NCBI GenBank assembly: GCA_963965975.1 | Contig: OZ014411.1 | Location: forward strand, 11,601,501 to 11,665,500 | Source: Xestospongia bergquistia | Taxonomy: Eukaryota > Porifera > Demospongiae > Haplosclerida > Petrosiidae | DNA: 64,000 nucleotides | Direction: 5' to 3' | In this document: one piece after another, positions 47,730 through 61,400 of the stretch | Position numbering within the stretch: position 1 is the first letter of the stretch | Layout of the letters: every line of letters begins with the position of its first letter | Program-made: the position numbers and the translations under genes | The notes under the pieces: model-generated | The model's database searches: none | The model's input: only the letters and a program-made list of their open reading frames with translations | What the model was told of the DNA's origin: nothing

Positions 47730-50700
47730 TCAAGAACTTTGTGTTTGGATACAGGGAAGTTGTCTTTGTACGAGGCACTTAACTGCCTTTTCATATGAAA
47801 AGTGAAATTTCTCCATTATTAACAAAGTGAGAATCTATAAGTATAATTCAATGAAGTTATAGCTTACGACTTATTATCTGGAATTACCTCTGGCCAGATG
47901 ATTGATTTCATAAAATCATTTAAATAGAAAACAGGTTTTTTTAGACAATCACTTGCCAAAGCAAGTAAATAGTAATTAATTTCCATTACCTACATGAAAC
48001 TGTATGAAGTAATTGTTTGTTAGACTGATATTCTTACCATATCATCAAGGTCAATTGGCCAATCATCATCCACATACTTTACTTTAACAAAGTCACTATA
48101 ACATTCTCCATTTAATAGTTGTCTGATTGTATGCTATTTTGTATTATAAAAACATGAATTTTATATGATATTTGTAAACATACTTCACTTGCTTTGATTG
48201 TTGTTCTAATGAATCCTCTTGTAAATATACTGTCACTGATACAATGATAGAATATTATCTATAGTATTCACATATATGAATAACATACTGATCTGATTTG
48301 TCACGTCTAAAGTTTGGATAACTTTTAAGGTAAAATTCCTTGCCCCATTTTTGTTCAGTACAAAAGATATCATCCTTATCTATTACTGGTTCAGATGTAA
48401 ATGATGGAAGTAGTATGTCATTATCCTCTAAATCTTCTACTAAATATCAATCAACATAGAATTTATAGAACAGTATGCTTACGATCCATTATATAATTAA
48501 TTTCATTGTCTCCATCACAGCCTAAAGTTAACAAAGATTGAAATTATAATCACTCAGTATTTATGTAATTTATTATGTACCTGAGTTGACATAAGTTTTG
48601 ATGGTTTCTATGTAATCTGGTGGAACATTTTCCATATGTACTTCTGCTACTGAACAGCTAGATATTAACAGACAATGTATTAATGTATAATGAGTGTACT
48701 CATTTCATGAACAGCATACCTAATTTTAAGGATCCATTTCTTATAAGTTGTCAGCTATTTTTATAAATAATGTCAACATGTAATAAACAGTCTCTACCTC
48801 AAAATCATCCTCATCATATGATATTCTGAGATAACTTGCCACATACTGTTAAGTTTAATTGACTAATGTAAATGTTAAATCTTAGCTATGCTTTTCACAT
48901 ACCTTACATATATATACATTTCTGTAGATGTCAGGGCATGTGTCCTTATGATTAAATATGTTAGTGTACCCCATTTTTAATTAAACTTTTTACCAACCTT
49001 CACCACATTAATTTTTAAATTGTTATATCTTCTTGCTTCCTTCGTTACTATTGTCCTCCATGTAGCAACTGCTTTCCTGTAAGTTATCTCAATCACGTGC
49101 GTGCAGTATCACATGTAAATATACCTGAAAGTGTGAATAAGTTCATTAGCCTTATCACTTATCTTATCACAAATAGTATATACTAATATATCCTTATTCT
49201 CATGTTGGCTGAACTGTAATAGATAAAGCGATAATAGTGAATGTGTTTTATAGTTTTTCACTCACTAATACTATATCCTCTTCCAAAATAGGACAAATTA
49301 TCAGGAATATCTGTCCATATCGTTGGTCTCCTGTAGATCTCTGTTGTATATAATACATGCTCAAGACTACTTCATTATAACTTACTTTCATGTAAAAACA
49401 TGGATTCACTCTGTCAAATTCAGACATGGATTTTTTTGTCATGCAAATTTGTAAGTCTACACTGTTTATGACTTCAACATAGCCCAAATCCTTTACAATA
49501 GAGTATCATTCAAACATGACATATTTGATTATTTCAATTACTGACTGTATAAATTTGTTGTTACTAATTGTCTTCAACACATTTATAAAAAAGTATACTG
49601 TCTACATTTATTTGAGTGTATCATTAATAATTACACATTTGAGATGGACTGTACCTTAGATGAAATATATTTTTCACTGTTTGTCAACTCTTTTATATCT
49701 TTTAAGTTAAGCTTTTCATTATCCAATGATAACACAGTAAAAGTATCAACAATGGATGAAATGTTTTTAAATGCCAAATCATTGCTCTTATTTAATGGCA
49801 TTTTGTGGACATTAATGGCTGACATTTCTGATTGCATTGTTTCACTTGTCTCTGTTTTGGTATTAACTACTAAATAGAATGAACTAGAATGGAATATTTT
49901 GTGTTTAAGAACTCACAATTAGAGTTAAAGTGTACTGGTGGAAATTCATTATCATTGCTATTGCTTACAGACATAGTGGACAAGGCTGGTTATCAATAAG
50001 AAAAGACTTATCTAAACATTTTACGTGAATCACTAACTTTCTTGCTTTTGAAGAGTATTTAGATCCAACAAGATCATTGTTCGAGCTATTTGAGCTTCAC
50101 TCTATGATTTACGTAACCTGCTTGTACAAGTAGACATTTTTACACTTACTTCTTTAAAATTTAGTTTTCTCTTCTCAATGAAACACTTTGCTGCCTGTAA
50201 ATGTAAATGAACAGTATGCAAGTGAATGATGTCTTACCATGCAGACAAATACCCCACAATCGCAGGCATTACTCTGTGTTGGACTATTGCACATCTGTGT
50301 GTATATAAGTACCATAAAAGTACATTTGCGGATGTGTAATGTACTTTGGAATCACAGTATCTTCACTTACTAACAGATAGTTTAAACTTTGACAATCTAC
50401 ACAAATATAGCCTGTGTTTTTTAAAAATGTTATCTTATGTAATAATTTCTTACCATATGCTATTTATTAAATGAGGCCGACTATTATGATATGAATCAAC
50501 TTCATATATGACCTTATCATTTACATCAACGACCTATGTAATGTATCCCAAACATATATTGTGTTGATTAAGGCACTGATGATGAGAATCCAATGTTGTG
50601 GACAATGAATAGGAAATATGATCATGTCTTTCTCTAACAGATTTTTGCCCTATAATTTATTACTTTTCATACTTTGTTAAAATTGTAAAAGCCTTACATA

Positions 50701-50886
50701 TTTTATAACACCACTAAAGCCTCTTGCTCTTAATAATAGAAGGAATGTGGAGTCGACAATGGCTATGTTTCTCTAGTTTTAACAATTTCTGTGACGTGCA
50801 TGTAAAATGATTTGACTTACATCTTTTGCTAACAATATTAAGTAATTCATTATCACCTACACAAGTATATACTATTATATATACTG

Positions 50887-50925
<39 letters not shown>

Positions 50926-51639
50926 TGTTTACTTCTGCAGTTAACCACACTCCTGGCTGTAAAGTATTGTATGGTGCCTTAATCTCTTTCCAGTCCTTTA
51001 TTCAAATATATAGAATAAATTCTTTGCTAGCAATGCACTTACTATTTCCTTGTCTTCATTAACAACAACAAGTGGACTCTGATAGAAATATTATAACAGT
51101 AAAGTATGCACATTTTAACAACAGACTGACTTCTCTCCATGTTAAAATTGGTTGACAATCAATCACTTTTAATACAGTCTATAGTTAGCAAAATGAATTA
51201 CAATATGTATTATGTGATATACAATAATTGCATGCTAACCTCAGACTCATCAGACTTGTATATAGCTAGACATACATTTCTCTAAGAGGCAATCATAATG
51301 ATGCATTGTTTTCATTATCTTTACTCACTGAAATGTAATCTATATTTCTGTTGTAATCGTAGTTAGTATTTACATTATTGTCATCATATTCAATCCATTC
51401 TCCACCTGGTGTTTTCACCAATACAGTGTCTATTGTGTTTGTTTTAATGTAGGTATCTTATAGCTGTATAATAACTTACAGTGACCTGTATCTACAGATG
51501 TTGGATGTCCATGATGAACCTAAATGGAAGCAAGATTAAAAGGAAACTTTCATTGTAATCAGTACTAACAGCTATTCCAAGTAATCTGTAAGTTCTTGAG
51601 GTGTAATCATGTCTGGTAGTACTTTCAATTGTAATTGAC
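47730..51639 (-). CDS. USP-like / Ulp1 (C48) cysteine-protease fusion gene with long unrecognised C-terminus (5' end missing)
   Basis: Thirty exons with introns mostly 40-75 bp; the last 18 (from 50,294 down) are perfectly in phase. Exons 1-3 (51639-51570, 51519-51480, 51429-51329) read TYRLLGIA, VHHGHPTSVDTGH, YTVLVKTPGGEWIEYDD: the USP/UCH His box. Exons 4-6 link in phase 0. Exons 7-15 (50,995-50,038) form a C48 (Ulp1/SENP) domain: PGVWLTAEVIMNYLI, FPIHCPQHWILI (His), VIYEVDSY (Asp), PTQSNACDCGVFVC (Gln, Cys). A 52-bp intron then joins in phase to exons 16-30 (49985-49917, 49869-49655, 49490-49266 ... 47834-47730), ending TQSS-stop; this region is unrecognised. Junctions 50,577/50,533 and 50,454/50,411-50,371 do not keep frame under GT-AG, so a lesion or unusual splicing is possible. 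About 765 codons visible. C48 enzymes cleave SUMO-like modifiers; USPs cleave ubiquitin. Confidence 0.75.
50886..50925. repeat. (TA)n microsatellite inside an intron of the protease-fusion gene
   Basis: About 40 bases of TA dinucleotides. The run sits in the 76-bp intron between the exon ending LTAE (50,933) and the exon starting VIMNYLI (50,856), making that intron longer than its neighbours. Confidence 0.95.
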
Positions 51640-51714
51640 CTATCAGATAATATCAGATGGATTACATTGCCTGCATCTTACTCTTGTAGCAACAATGGTT
51701 TGTTTGATTTTTTA

Positions 51715-52270
51715 CTTGAATGTGTTTTGATAAGGGTGTGTCTTTCCCACCCAGCAATAAGGCCATTTGTTCATTTTTTAGTACATTTCCTCTTATTGAG
51801 ACTTTGAATGTGAACGACGATATGATATTCAAGTGCGTCAAGTTAGTACAAATACTATTGTCAGTTGTTTTGATATGGGTGTGTCTTTTCCACCCAGCAA
51901 TAAGGCCATTTGTTCATTTATTAGTACATTTCCTCTTATTGCTGGCTTTTGAGACTTTGAATGGGAACTACGATGTGATATTCAAGTGCATCAAGTTAGT
52001 ACAAATACTATCGTCAGTTGTTTTGATATGGGTGTGTCTTTCTCACCCAGCAATAAGGCCATTTGTTCATTTTTTAGTACATTTCCTCTTATTGCTGGCT
52101 TTTGAGACTTTGAATGGGAACGGCGATGTGATATTCAAGTGTGTCAAGTTAGTACAAATACTACCGTCAGTTGTTTTGATATGGGTGTGTCTTTCCCACC
52201 TAGCAATAAGGCCATTTGTTCATTTTAGTACATTCCTCTTATTGCTGGCTTTTGAGTCCATTTTTTGTGA
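51715..52270. repeat. 153-bp tandem repeat, about 3.5 copies
   Basis: GATATTCAAGTG...GTCAAGTTAGTACAAATACT recurs at 51,824, 51,977 and 52,130, i.e. exactly 153 bp apart. The first copy lacks a GCTGGCTTTT segment. Because 153 is a multiple of three, a 186-codon hydrophobic + strand frame stays open across the array, most likely as a by-product. On the minus strand the edge of the array abuts KSNKPLLLQE, which could be an exon just upstream of the USP-like exons, so the repeat may have grown within the 5' part of that gene. Confidence 0.85.
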
Positions 52271-52289
52271 ACCGTTGTAATGAATGATG

Positions 52290-55200
52290 TATATTAAGAA
52301 GTCACATTGAATGATGTTTTCATCTTGTATATTACAAGCCATTATGATTTTATATTTGCACATAAGAATGTGAAGCTTATCACTGAGAAGTTAACTTAAA
52401 CTACTGTTTTTAACTCAGTAATAAAATTCATGTAAATGTTTATAATAACCTAATGTTTTTTAAATTAAACAATCTAGTGTAAGAAATTAAGGACAAACTT
52501 TCCTGGAGAACAGTGACAACAGTGCTAGTTTCTTGATTATTGTTTATACTAACAATTTTATGCTAAAAATTTTGTTTTTAAGAAAATATGAAAAGTGATT
52601 TTGTTTAGAAAGGATTTAATTGGCTAGTATATTAACTAAACCGATGGAATGTTCTGTCCTACACACAATCTTGTTGTAAGTTTTCCGTATACAGCAACTG
52701 CAGCTCCACCCTATCAAAAATACTTGAAACCACAAATATTTAATTAGGCGTGGTTTTCTAGTACCTGAGGAATGTGTTGCTAACTTCAATAGAGTAAGTC
52801 ACAGCTTGTGGCAAGATCTTGTTTAAAGGTTCTAAAGCGCGTTCAGTTGCGTTTCAACAGAAAATTTTATTTGATGACTGCATATAGATAGAAGGAGACT
52901 ACTTGATGGAAGTATAATATAGGCATGTTTGCAGTAGTAATTACTGTGAGCATGACTGGTAATCTCTTTCTATCAGTAATGCAAATTGAACAATTTGAAG
53001 TGTGTTATGGTTATGTAATGTCTGCTGAATGTAATATAGCATATAACCATACCACAGAACTAGTTAAAGTTGGATAAATAAGATGTGAAGTGTTTTGGAG
53101 AATTTAACATCATTTACCTGTGTGTCCTATTTTTACTATCACTCTATCTCCAATGGAGATTACTATGAAGACAGATACATTAATCATTTATATTTTAAGT
53201 ATGTTTACTGTATTAGAGAAACAAAGCATGCATGGACTGAACTATTTGGTGGTAGTTCTTCTCCATCTTCTAATTGTCCTGTTTCAACTTTCCTCACTGT
53301 AACAAGGAGACAACTAATACCTATTAGAGCTATAGGTACAGTAACGTGATTGATAGATGAATAAATGAATAGGAATTGTGATTACATGTTTCGCTAAAAC
53401 TTAATTATTCATTATTTTCAGTAACTTTTCCAGTCTTCTGTTTTTTGTACTTTATTGGACGACCATAACGTTATCTGTCCTTGTATTTGTTCATATGAGC
53501 TGTTATCATAAACTATGGTAAGTATATTATGTAATGTCCTATTGTTAAATATTGCTTAAGTCATGAGAACATTCAGTCTGCTTTGTTAAATAGCTTATGG
53601 ATCACTCCATGAAGATTAGAATATTCCTTACCATTCAACAATATTACTGCATGCTATTGTTTACTATTCATATTAATAACTGTAAGTATTGTTCTATATA
53701 ATTAGATGTTTTTCTTAGTCTTGTATCCAGGCCCCCACTAACTAGTGGACATGAGATGAACTATTTCTGTAACCATAGTTGCGTAACCCATTAAAACAGC
53801 TTGTGTACTTATGCTTCAGTCTCCCCAAGATATTTTTGCTATGTATGTGTAACCCTGTTGTTAAATGGAAAGTTTGACATGCCCAATAAGGTTGATATAG
53901 ACTTTTATTTTATATACATACTTTATATGGAGGTTTGTAAAAGAATTCTTAGAAAAGTTCAATCATTTTTTTGAAAAATGTCGCAAAAAACTATAAGGAT
54001 GATAGGAATCAAGTCATTCTCTGCAACTATGAATTTATGTAAGTATAATACACATTGCAAAATTACAATATGTAATGTCTACAGATTGTCCTACATGAAT
54101 AAGGTGTAAACATTCAAACTGTGGTTTATGTCAAATAAAAAAATTGTCAATATACCTAATCAATGAAATTTGGGGTTTACCAAAGATAATGCTCGCCTTT
54201 CTTTTACCTGATATTGCAATGTGCCAGACAGTCCTAAGATTATTCTGGACCATACTATATCTATATATACTATACTACATTATAGTAATGTTGTGTATTA
54301 GTTCTTACTTCCAATTAATATGTGACTGTTTATTCTAACACCTAATAATTTATGTATCTACTCAATATAAAAAATGGTTTGGTATATAACTGTTCATCTA
54401 CTCCCATTTTGTCTGTTCCCAAAGGAACAGTTCTGCCTACTATATGATCAAAAGAATTGTCTACTAAAAATTTTATTTAAATAAGCAATTATTGCATAAT
54501 AAAAGTATATACTACTGTATATGTATCAAACTATACAGGATGTAGTTATTGTGATTATTGCAATTACTGTCTTCTTAAACAACTTTAATATAGTTATAAG
54601 TTTTGTTCAAATTAACTGTACTATTATTGAGTTAACAGTGCTAAAACGTGACATGATTGTACAGAAAACATGGATTAAGAGTCCAATTGTTTTAAAATGT
54701 ACCACTTTTGTAGCCAAGATATATCATTGTTAGGATGATGTGATTATTAGAAGGGTTTATAATAGCAATTATAATGATACTCATCTTTAGTTAATAATGC
54801 AGAAATTATGTGGCAGACTCTACTACCATACTTTGTTTACACTATACCTTCTCACTGTACATGGGATCTTGTAAATAACCTCTTAATTTGGAAACGGATG
54901 GATCTGAGGGTGGTCCAGGCAAGGCTGGTCACCCAAACACTGAATCCTGATTTGTCATGAGTGCTAAATATTTAGATTAGCGGCTATTGAACTCTGCATG
55001 CATTGTCTAAAGATAAAGCATTAATCAAAAAAGCTGTAGGACCATCTTTTATTCAACCCATGACAGCATGTGTGTATGATTGCATGTGCAAATATACTAC
55101 AAGTTATTGTTGTTCTAACACACTGTCTATCAATTTTTTTACAGCCATACTATATATGTTATGAAGCAGTTACGGAACATCATTTATATGGAATACTTGT

Positions 55201-55490
55201 AAAGTTATTGTAACAGGTTTTAGATATGTTAAGTGATATTGCAAGGTAATGTAATGATGTTAGCCTGTAATGATGTTAGCATTAGATATAACACTGAGTC
55301 AGAGATTGTCACCATTTCAATCATATTATTATGAAGATTGTATGCACAAAATTTTCATTACTAAATGATTCAGTAATACTTTTTTAAACTTTAATATCAA
55401 TGAAGTAAAATGATCAAAAGTTGCTGATAATATTTTAAAATATAAATTTAAGGTTAGAAAATTATATCAGCAGTGTTTATGTTTTTATCT
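52290..55490. other. Gene-poor stretch between the protease-fusion gene and the ankyrin gene
   Basis: No exon chain could be built. An open + strand frame at 53,095-53,349 has protein-like composition (YYHSISNGDYYEDRYIN, HAWTELFGGSSSPSSNC) but no recognised family and no supporting splice framework. The 5' exon(s) and promoter of the ankyrin gene must lie here or be absent. Confidence 0.4.
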
Positions 55491-55493
55491 TAG

Positions 55494-58400
55494 AATAACA
55501 GTCTAATTGAGTCCGCTAGAAAAGGAGATTTGACTGGAGTAAAAACTGCTCTCTTAATAGGAGCCAATGTAAATGCTTTATCTTTGGTAAGTAAACATAA
55601 TTTGCTACTAAAGTTGCTCATTTAGTTTTAATGCATAGAGGAGCTAATCTAGACATTGTTAATGCAGTAAGTGTTCACTGTGCATATGTTTTATTATAAA
55701 GCCCAAATGTCAACTTTTTGAACATATCCATGTTAATATGAAAATCTTCTTTTTACCCTAAATTACTAAGAAGTTACGAAATTTATCCAAGTTATTGTCA
55801 AGGTAGTAACAATGGTTTCTTGGAGGCTTTATTTTATATTAGATTATTGTAATTTTTTTACTGTTAGTTTACTATGTTAGTGGTGAACTTGACATTTAAT
55901 GATTTGTTTGTTATTACAATAGGAAGGATGGTCGGCTCTTCATTATGCAAGTAGTAGAGGCCATACTGATATTGTTGAAATATTACTCAACCATAATGTT
56001 GATATTGACATTGTTACTAAGGTAACTGATATCATGAGAATGATTGTACTTTACTCTAACATTTAATCTTAAGTATAGAGGTAGTAACTAAACTTTAAAA
56101 TACTAAGCCTCAATTAACAAATGAGATCTGTTCATTACAAGTCCATTAATAAATGTTGCACCTCCCAGATATGTGTATAAATTATTATAGACTTTTTTAC
56201 TAATACGTTTTAACTGGAGATAATGTTGTCTAGGTTTATAATGTACTATTGTATGATATATTCCATTTGCAATAGTATTATTAACAGAGAATAAATAACA
56301 AATTATTATGATATGTACTCTTGGTTGACATGAATGTTTTTATTTTAAACTATTTAGGATGGATCTACTCCAGTTGTGTTAGCTGCAGCTAATGGACACA
56401 AAGATGTGCTTTTGATTTTAATACAGAGAGGAGCTAATCTAGACCTTGTTGATGTAGTAAGTGTTCAATGTACATATGTTATATTATAAAGCCCAAAAGT
56501 CAACATTTAAACACACCCTTGTTAATATCAAAATCTTCTTTTTATTCTAAATTACTAAGAAGTTACGAAATTTATCCAAGTTATTGTCAAGGTAGTAACA
56601 ATGGTTTCTTGGATGCTTTATTTTTTATTAGATTATTGTATGTTTTTACTGTTAGTTTACTATGTTAGTGGTGAACTTGACATTTAATGATTTGTTTGTT
56701 ATTACAATAGGATGGATGGTTGGCTCTTCATTGTGCGAGTAGTAGAGGCCATACTGATATTGTTGAAATATTACTCAACCATAATGTTGATATTGACATT
56801 GTTACTAAGGTAACTGATATCATGAGAACGAGTGTACTTTACTCTAACATTTAATCTGAAGTATAGAGATAGTAACTAAACTTTAAAATACTAAGCCTCA
56901 ATTAACAAATGAGATCTGTCCATTACAAGTCCATTAATAAATGTTGCACCTCCCAGATATGTGTATAAATTATTATAGACTTTTTTACTAATACGTTTTA
57001 ACTGGAGATAATGTTGTCTAGGTTTATAATGTACTATTGTATGATATATTCCATTTGCAATAGTATTATTAACAGAGAATAAATAACAAATTATTATGAT
57101 ATGTACTCTTGGTTGACATGAATGTGTTTGTTATCACATATTTAGAAGGGATCTACTCCAGTTATGTTAGCTGCAAGTAATGGACAGAAAGATGTGATTT
57201 TGATTTTAATACAGAGAGGAGCTAATCTAGACCTTGTTGATGTAGTAAGTGTTCAATGTGCATATGTTATATTATAAATCCCAAATGTCAACTTTTTGAG
57301 CACACCCTTGTTAATATCAAAATCTCCTTTTTACTTTAAATTACTAAGAAGTAACCAAAATTATCCAAGTTATTGTAAAGTAGTAATTATTTTTGATTTA
57401 CCTTAGCAATGGCTTCTTAGAGGCTTTATTCTTTTATTAGATTATTGTATGTTTTTACTGTTAGTTTACTATGTTAGTGGTGAAATGGACATTTAATGAT
57501 TTATTTGTTATTACAATAGAATGGATTGTCGGCTCTTCATTATGCAAGTAGTGGAGGCCATACTGATATTGTTGAAATATTACTCAACCATAATGTTGAT
57601 ATTGACATTGTTACTAAGGTAACTGATATCATGATAACGAGTGTACTTTACTCTAACATTTAATCTTAAGTATAGAGATAGTAACTAAACTTTAAAATAC
57701 TAAGCCTCAATTAACAAATGAGATCTGTTCATTACAAGTCCATTAATAAATGTTGCACCTCCCAGATATGTGTATAAATTATTATAGACTTTTTTACTAA
57801 TACGTTTTAATTGGAGATAATGTTGTCTAGGTTTATAATGTACTATTGTATAATATATTCCATTTGCAATAGTATTATTAACAGAGAATAAATAACAAAT
57901 TATTATGATATGTACTCTTGGTTGACATGAATGTTTTTATTTTAAACTATTTAGGATGGATCTACTCCAGTTGTGTTAGCTGCAGCTAATGGACACAAAG
58001 ATGTGATTTTGATTTTAATACAGAGAGGAGCTAATCTAGACCTTGTTAATGCAGTAAGTGTTCAATGTGCATATGTTATATTATAAATCCCAAATGTCAA
58101 ACATTTAAACACACCCTTGTTAATATCAAAATCTTCTTTTTACTCTAAATTACTAAGAAGTTTCGAAATTTATCCAAGTTATTGTCAAGGTAGTAACAAT
58201 GGTTTCTTGGATGCTTTATTTTTTATTAGATTATTGTGTGTTTTTACTGTTAGTTTACTATGTTAGTGGTGAAATGGACATTTAATGATTTGTTTGTTAT
58301 TACAATAGGAAGAATGGTTGGCTCTTCATTGTGCAAGTAGTGGAGGCCATACTGATATTGTTGAAATATTACTCAACCATAATGTTGATATTGACATTGT

Positions 58401-61400
58401 TACTAAGGTAACTGATATCATGAGAACGAGTATACTTTACTCTAACATTTAATCTGAAGTGTAGAGGTAGTAACTAGACTTTAAAATAGTAAGTCTTAAT
58501 TAACAAATGAGATCTGTCCATTACAAGTCCATTAATAAATGTTACACCTCCCAGAATGTGTATAAGGTATTATAGACTTTTTACTGATACATTTTTATTG
58601 GAGATAATGTTGTCTAGGTTTATAATGTATTATTGTATCATATATTCCATTTGCAATAGTATTATTAACAGAGAATAAATAACAAATTATTATGATATGT
58701 ACTCTTGATTGACATGAATGTGTTTGTTATCACATATTTAGAAGGGATCTACTCCAGTTATGTTAGCTGCAAGTAATGGACAGAAAGATGTGATTTTGAT
58801 TTTAATACAGAGAGGAGCTAATCTAGACCTTGTTAATGCAGTAAGTGTTCAATGTGCATATGTTATATTATAAATCCCAAATGTCAAACATTTAAACACA
58901 CCCTTGTTAATATCAAAATCTCCTTTTTACTTTAAATTACTAAGAAGTTTCGAAATTTATCCAAGTTATTGTCAAGGTAGTAACAATGGCTTCTTAGAGG
59001 CTTTATTCTTTTATTAGATTATTGTATGTTTTTACTGTTAGTTTACTATGTTAGTGGTGAAATGGACATTTAATGATTTGTTTGTTATTACAATAGGATG
59101 GATTGTCGGCTCTTCATTGTGCAAGTAGTAGAGGCCATACTGATATTGTTGAAATATTACTCAACCATAATGTTGATATTGACATTGTTAATAAGGTAAC
59201 TGATATCATGCCTCAATTAACAAATGAGATCTGTTCATTACAAGTCCATTAATAAATGTTGCACCTCCCAGATATGTGTATAAATTATTATAGACTTTTT
59301 TACTAATACGTTTTAATTGGAGATAATGTTGTCTAGGTTTATAATGTACTATTGTATGATATATTCCATTTGCAATAGTATTATTAAAGAGAATAAATAA
59401 CAAATTATTATGATATGTACTCTTGGTTGACATGAATGTGTTTGTTGTAACATATTTAGAATGGATGGACTCCACTTTTGTTATCTGCAGCTAATGGTCA
59501 CAAAGATGTGATTTTAATTTTAATACAGAGAGGAGCTAATCTAGACCTTGTTAATGCAGTAAGTGTTCAATGTGCATATGTTATATTATAAATCCCAAAT
59601 GTCAACTTTTTGAGCACACCCTTGTTAATATCAAAATCTCCTTTTTACTTTAAATTACTAAGAAGTAACCAAAATTATCCAAGTTATTGTCAAGATAGTA
59701 ATTATTTTTGATTTGTGTAACAATGATTTCTTGGAGGCTTTATTCTTTTATTAGATTATTGTATGTTTTTACTGTTAGTTTACTATGTTAGTGGTGAACT
59801 TGACATTTAATGATTTGTTTGTTATTACAATAGGAAGGATGGTTGGCTCTTCATTATGCAAGTAGTGGAGGCCATACTGATATTGTTGAAATATTACTCA
59901 ACCATAATGTTGATATTGACATTGTTACTAAGGTAACTGATATCATGAGAACGAGTGTACTTTACTCTAACATTTAATCTGAAGTATAGAGATAGTAACT
60001 AGACTTGAAAGTACTAAGCCTCAATTAACAAATGAGATCTGTTCATTACAAGTCCATTAATAAATGTTACACCTCCCAGAAATGTGTATAAGTTATTATA
60101 GACTTTTTTTACGGATACATTTTAATTGGAGATAATGTTGTCTAGGTTTATAATGTACTATTGTATGATATATTCCATTTGCAATAGTATTATTAACAGA
60201 GAATAAATAACAAATTATTATGATATGTACTCTTGGTTGACATGAATGTGTTTGTTATCACATATTTAGAAGGGATCTACTCCAGTTATGTTAGCTGCAA
60301 GTAATGGACAGAAAGATGTGATTTTGATTTTAATACAGAGAGGAGCTAATCTAGACCTTGTTGATGTAGTAAATGTTCAATGTGCATATGTTATATTATA
60401 AATCCCAAATGTCAACTTTTTGAGCACACCCTTGTTAATATCAAAATCTCCTTTTTACTTTAAATTACTAAGAAGTAACCAAAATTATCCAAGTTATTGT
60501 CAAGATAGTAATTATTTTTGATTTGTGTAACAATGATTACTTGGAGGCTTTATTTTTTTATTAGATTATTGTATGTTTTTACTGTTAGTTTACTATGTTA
60601 GTGGTGAACTTGACATTTAATGATTTGTTTGTTATTACAATAGGAAGGATGGTTGGCTCTTCATTATGCAAGTAGTGGAGGCCATGCTGATATTGTTGAA
60701 ATATTACTCAACCATAATGTTGATATTGACATTGTTACTAAGGTAACTGATATCATGAGAACGAGTGTACTTTACTCTAACATTTAATCTGAAGTATAGA
60801 GATAGTAACTAGACTTGAAAGTACTAAGCCTCAATTAACAAATGAGATCTGTTCATTACAAGTCCATTAATAAATGTTACACCTCCCAGAAATGTGTATA
60901 AGTTATTATAGACTTTTTTACGGATACATTTTAATTGGAGATAATGTTGTCTAGGTTTATAATGTACTATTGTATGATATATTCCATTTGCAATAGTATT
61001 ATTAACAGAGAATAAATAACAAATTATTATGATATGTACTCTTGGTTGACATGAATGTGTTTGTTATCACATATTTAGAAGGGATCTACTCCAGTTATGT
61101 TAGCTGCAAGTAATGGACAGAAAGATGTGATTTTAATTTTAATACAAAGAGGAGCTAATCTAGAACTTGTTAATGCAGTAAGTGTTCAATGTGCATATGT
61201 TATATTATAAATCCCAAATGTCAACTTTTTGAGCACACCCTTGTTAATATCAAAATCTCCTTTTTACTTTAAATTACTAAGAAGTAACCAAAATTATCCA
61301 AGTTATTGTAAAGGTAGTAATTATTTTTGATTTACCTTAGCAATGGCTTCTTAGAGGCTTTATTTTTTATTAAATTATTGTATGTTTTTACTGTTAGTTT

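Noticed and set aside
50826..51062. 78-codon + strand ORF with a YIYIYIYI run
   Set aside because: It is the antisense of real minus-strand exons plus translation of the TA microsatellite.
51720..52280. 186-codon + strand ORF with internal repeats
   Set aside because: The open frame is a consequence of a 153-bp tandem repeat whose unit is a multiple of three. The product is a monotonous hydrophobic repeat with no gene context.
59206..59475. 89-codon minus-strand ORF, repeated almost identically at 62,422-62,691
   Set aside because: It runs antisense across an ankyrin intron and into the next exon, and exists only in the two array units that lack stops there. Its similarity reflects copy similarity of the array, not protein conservation.
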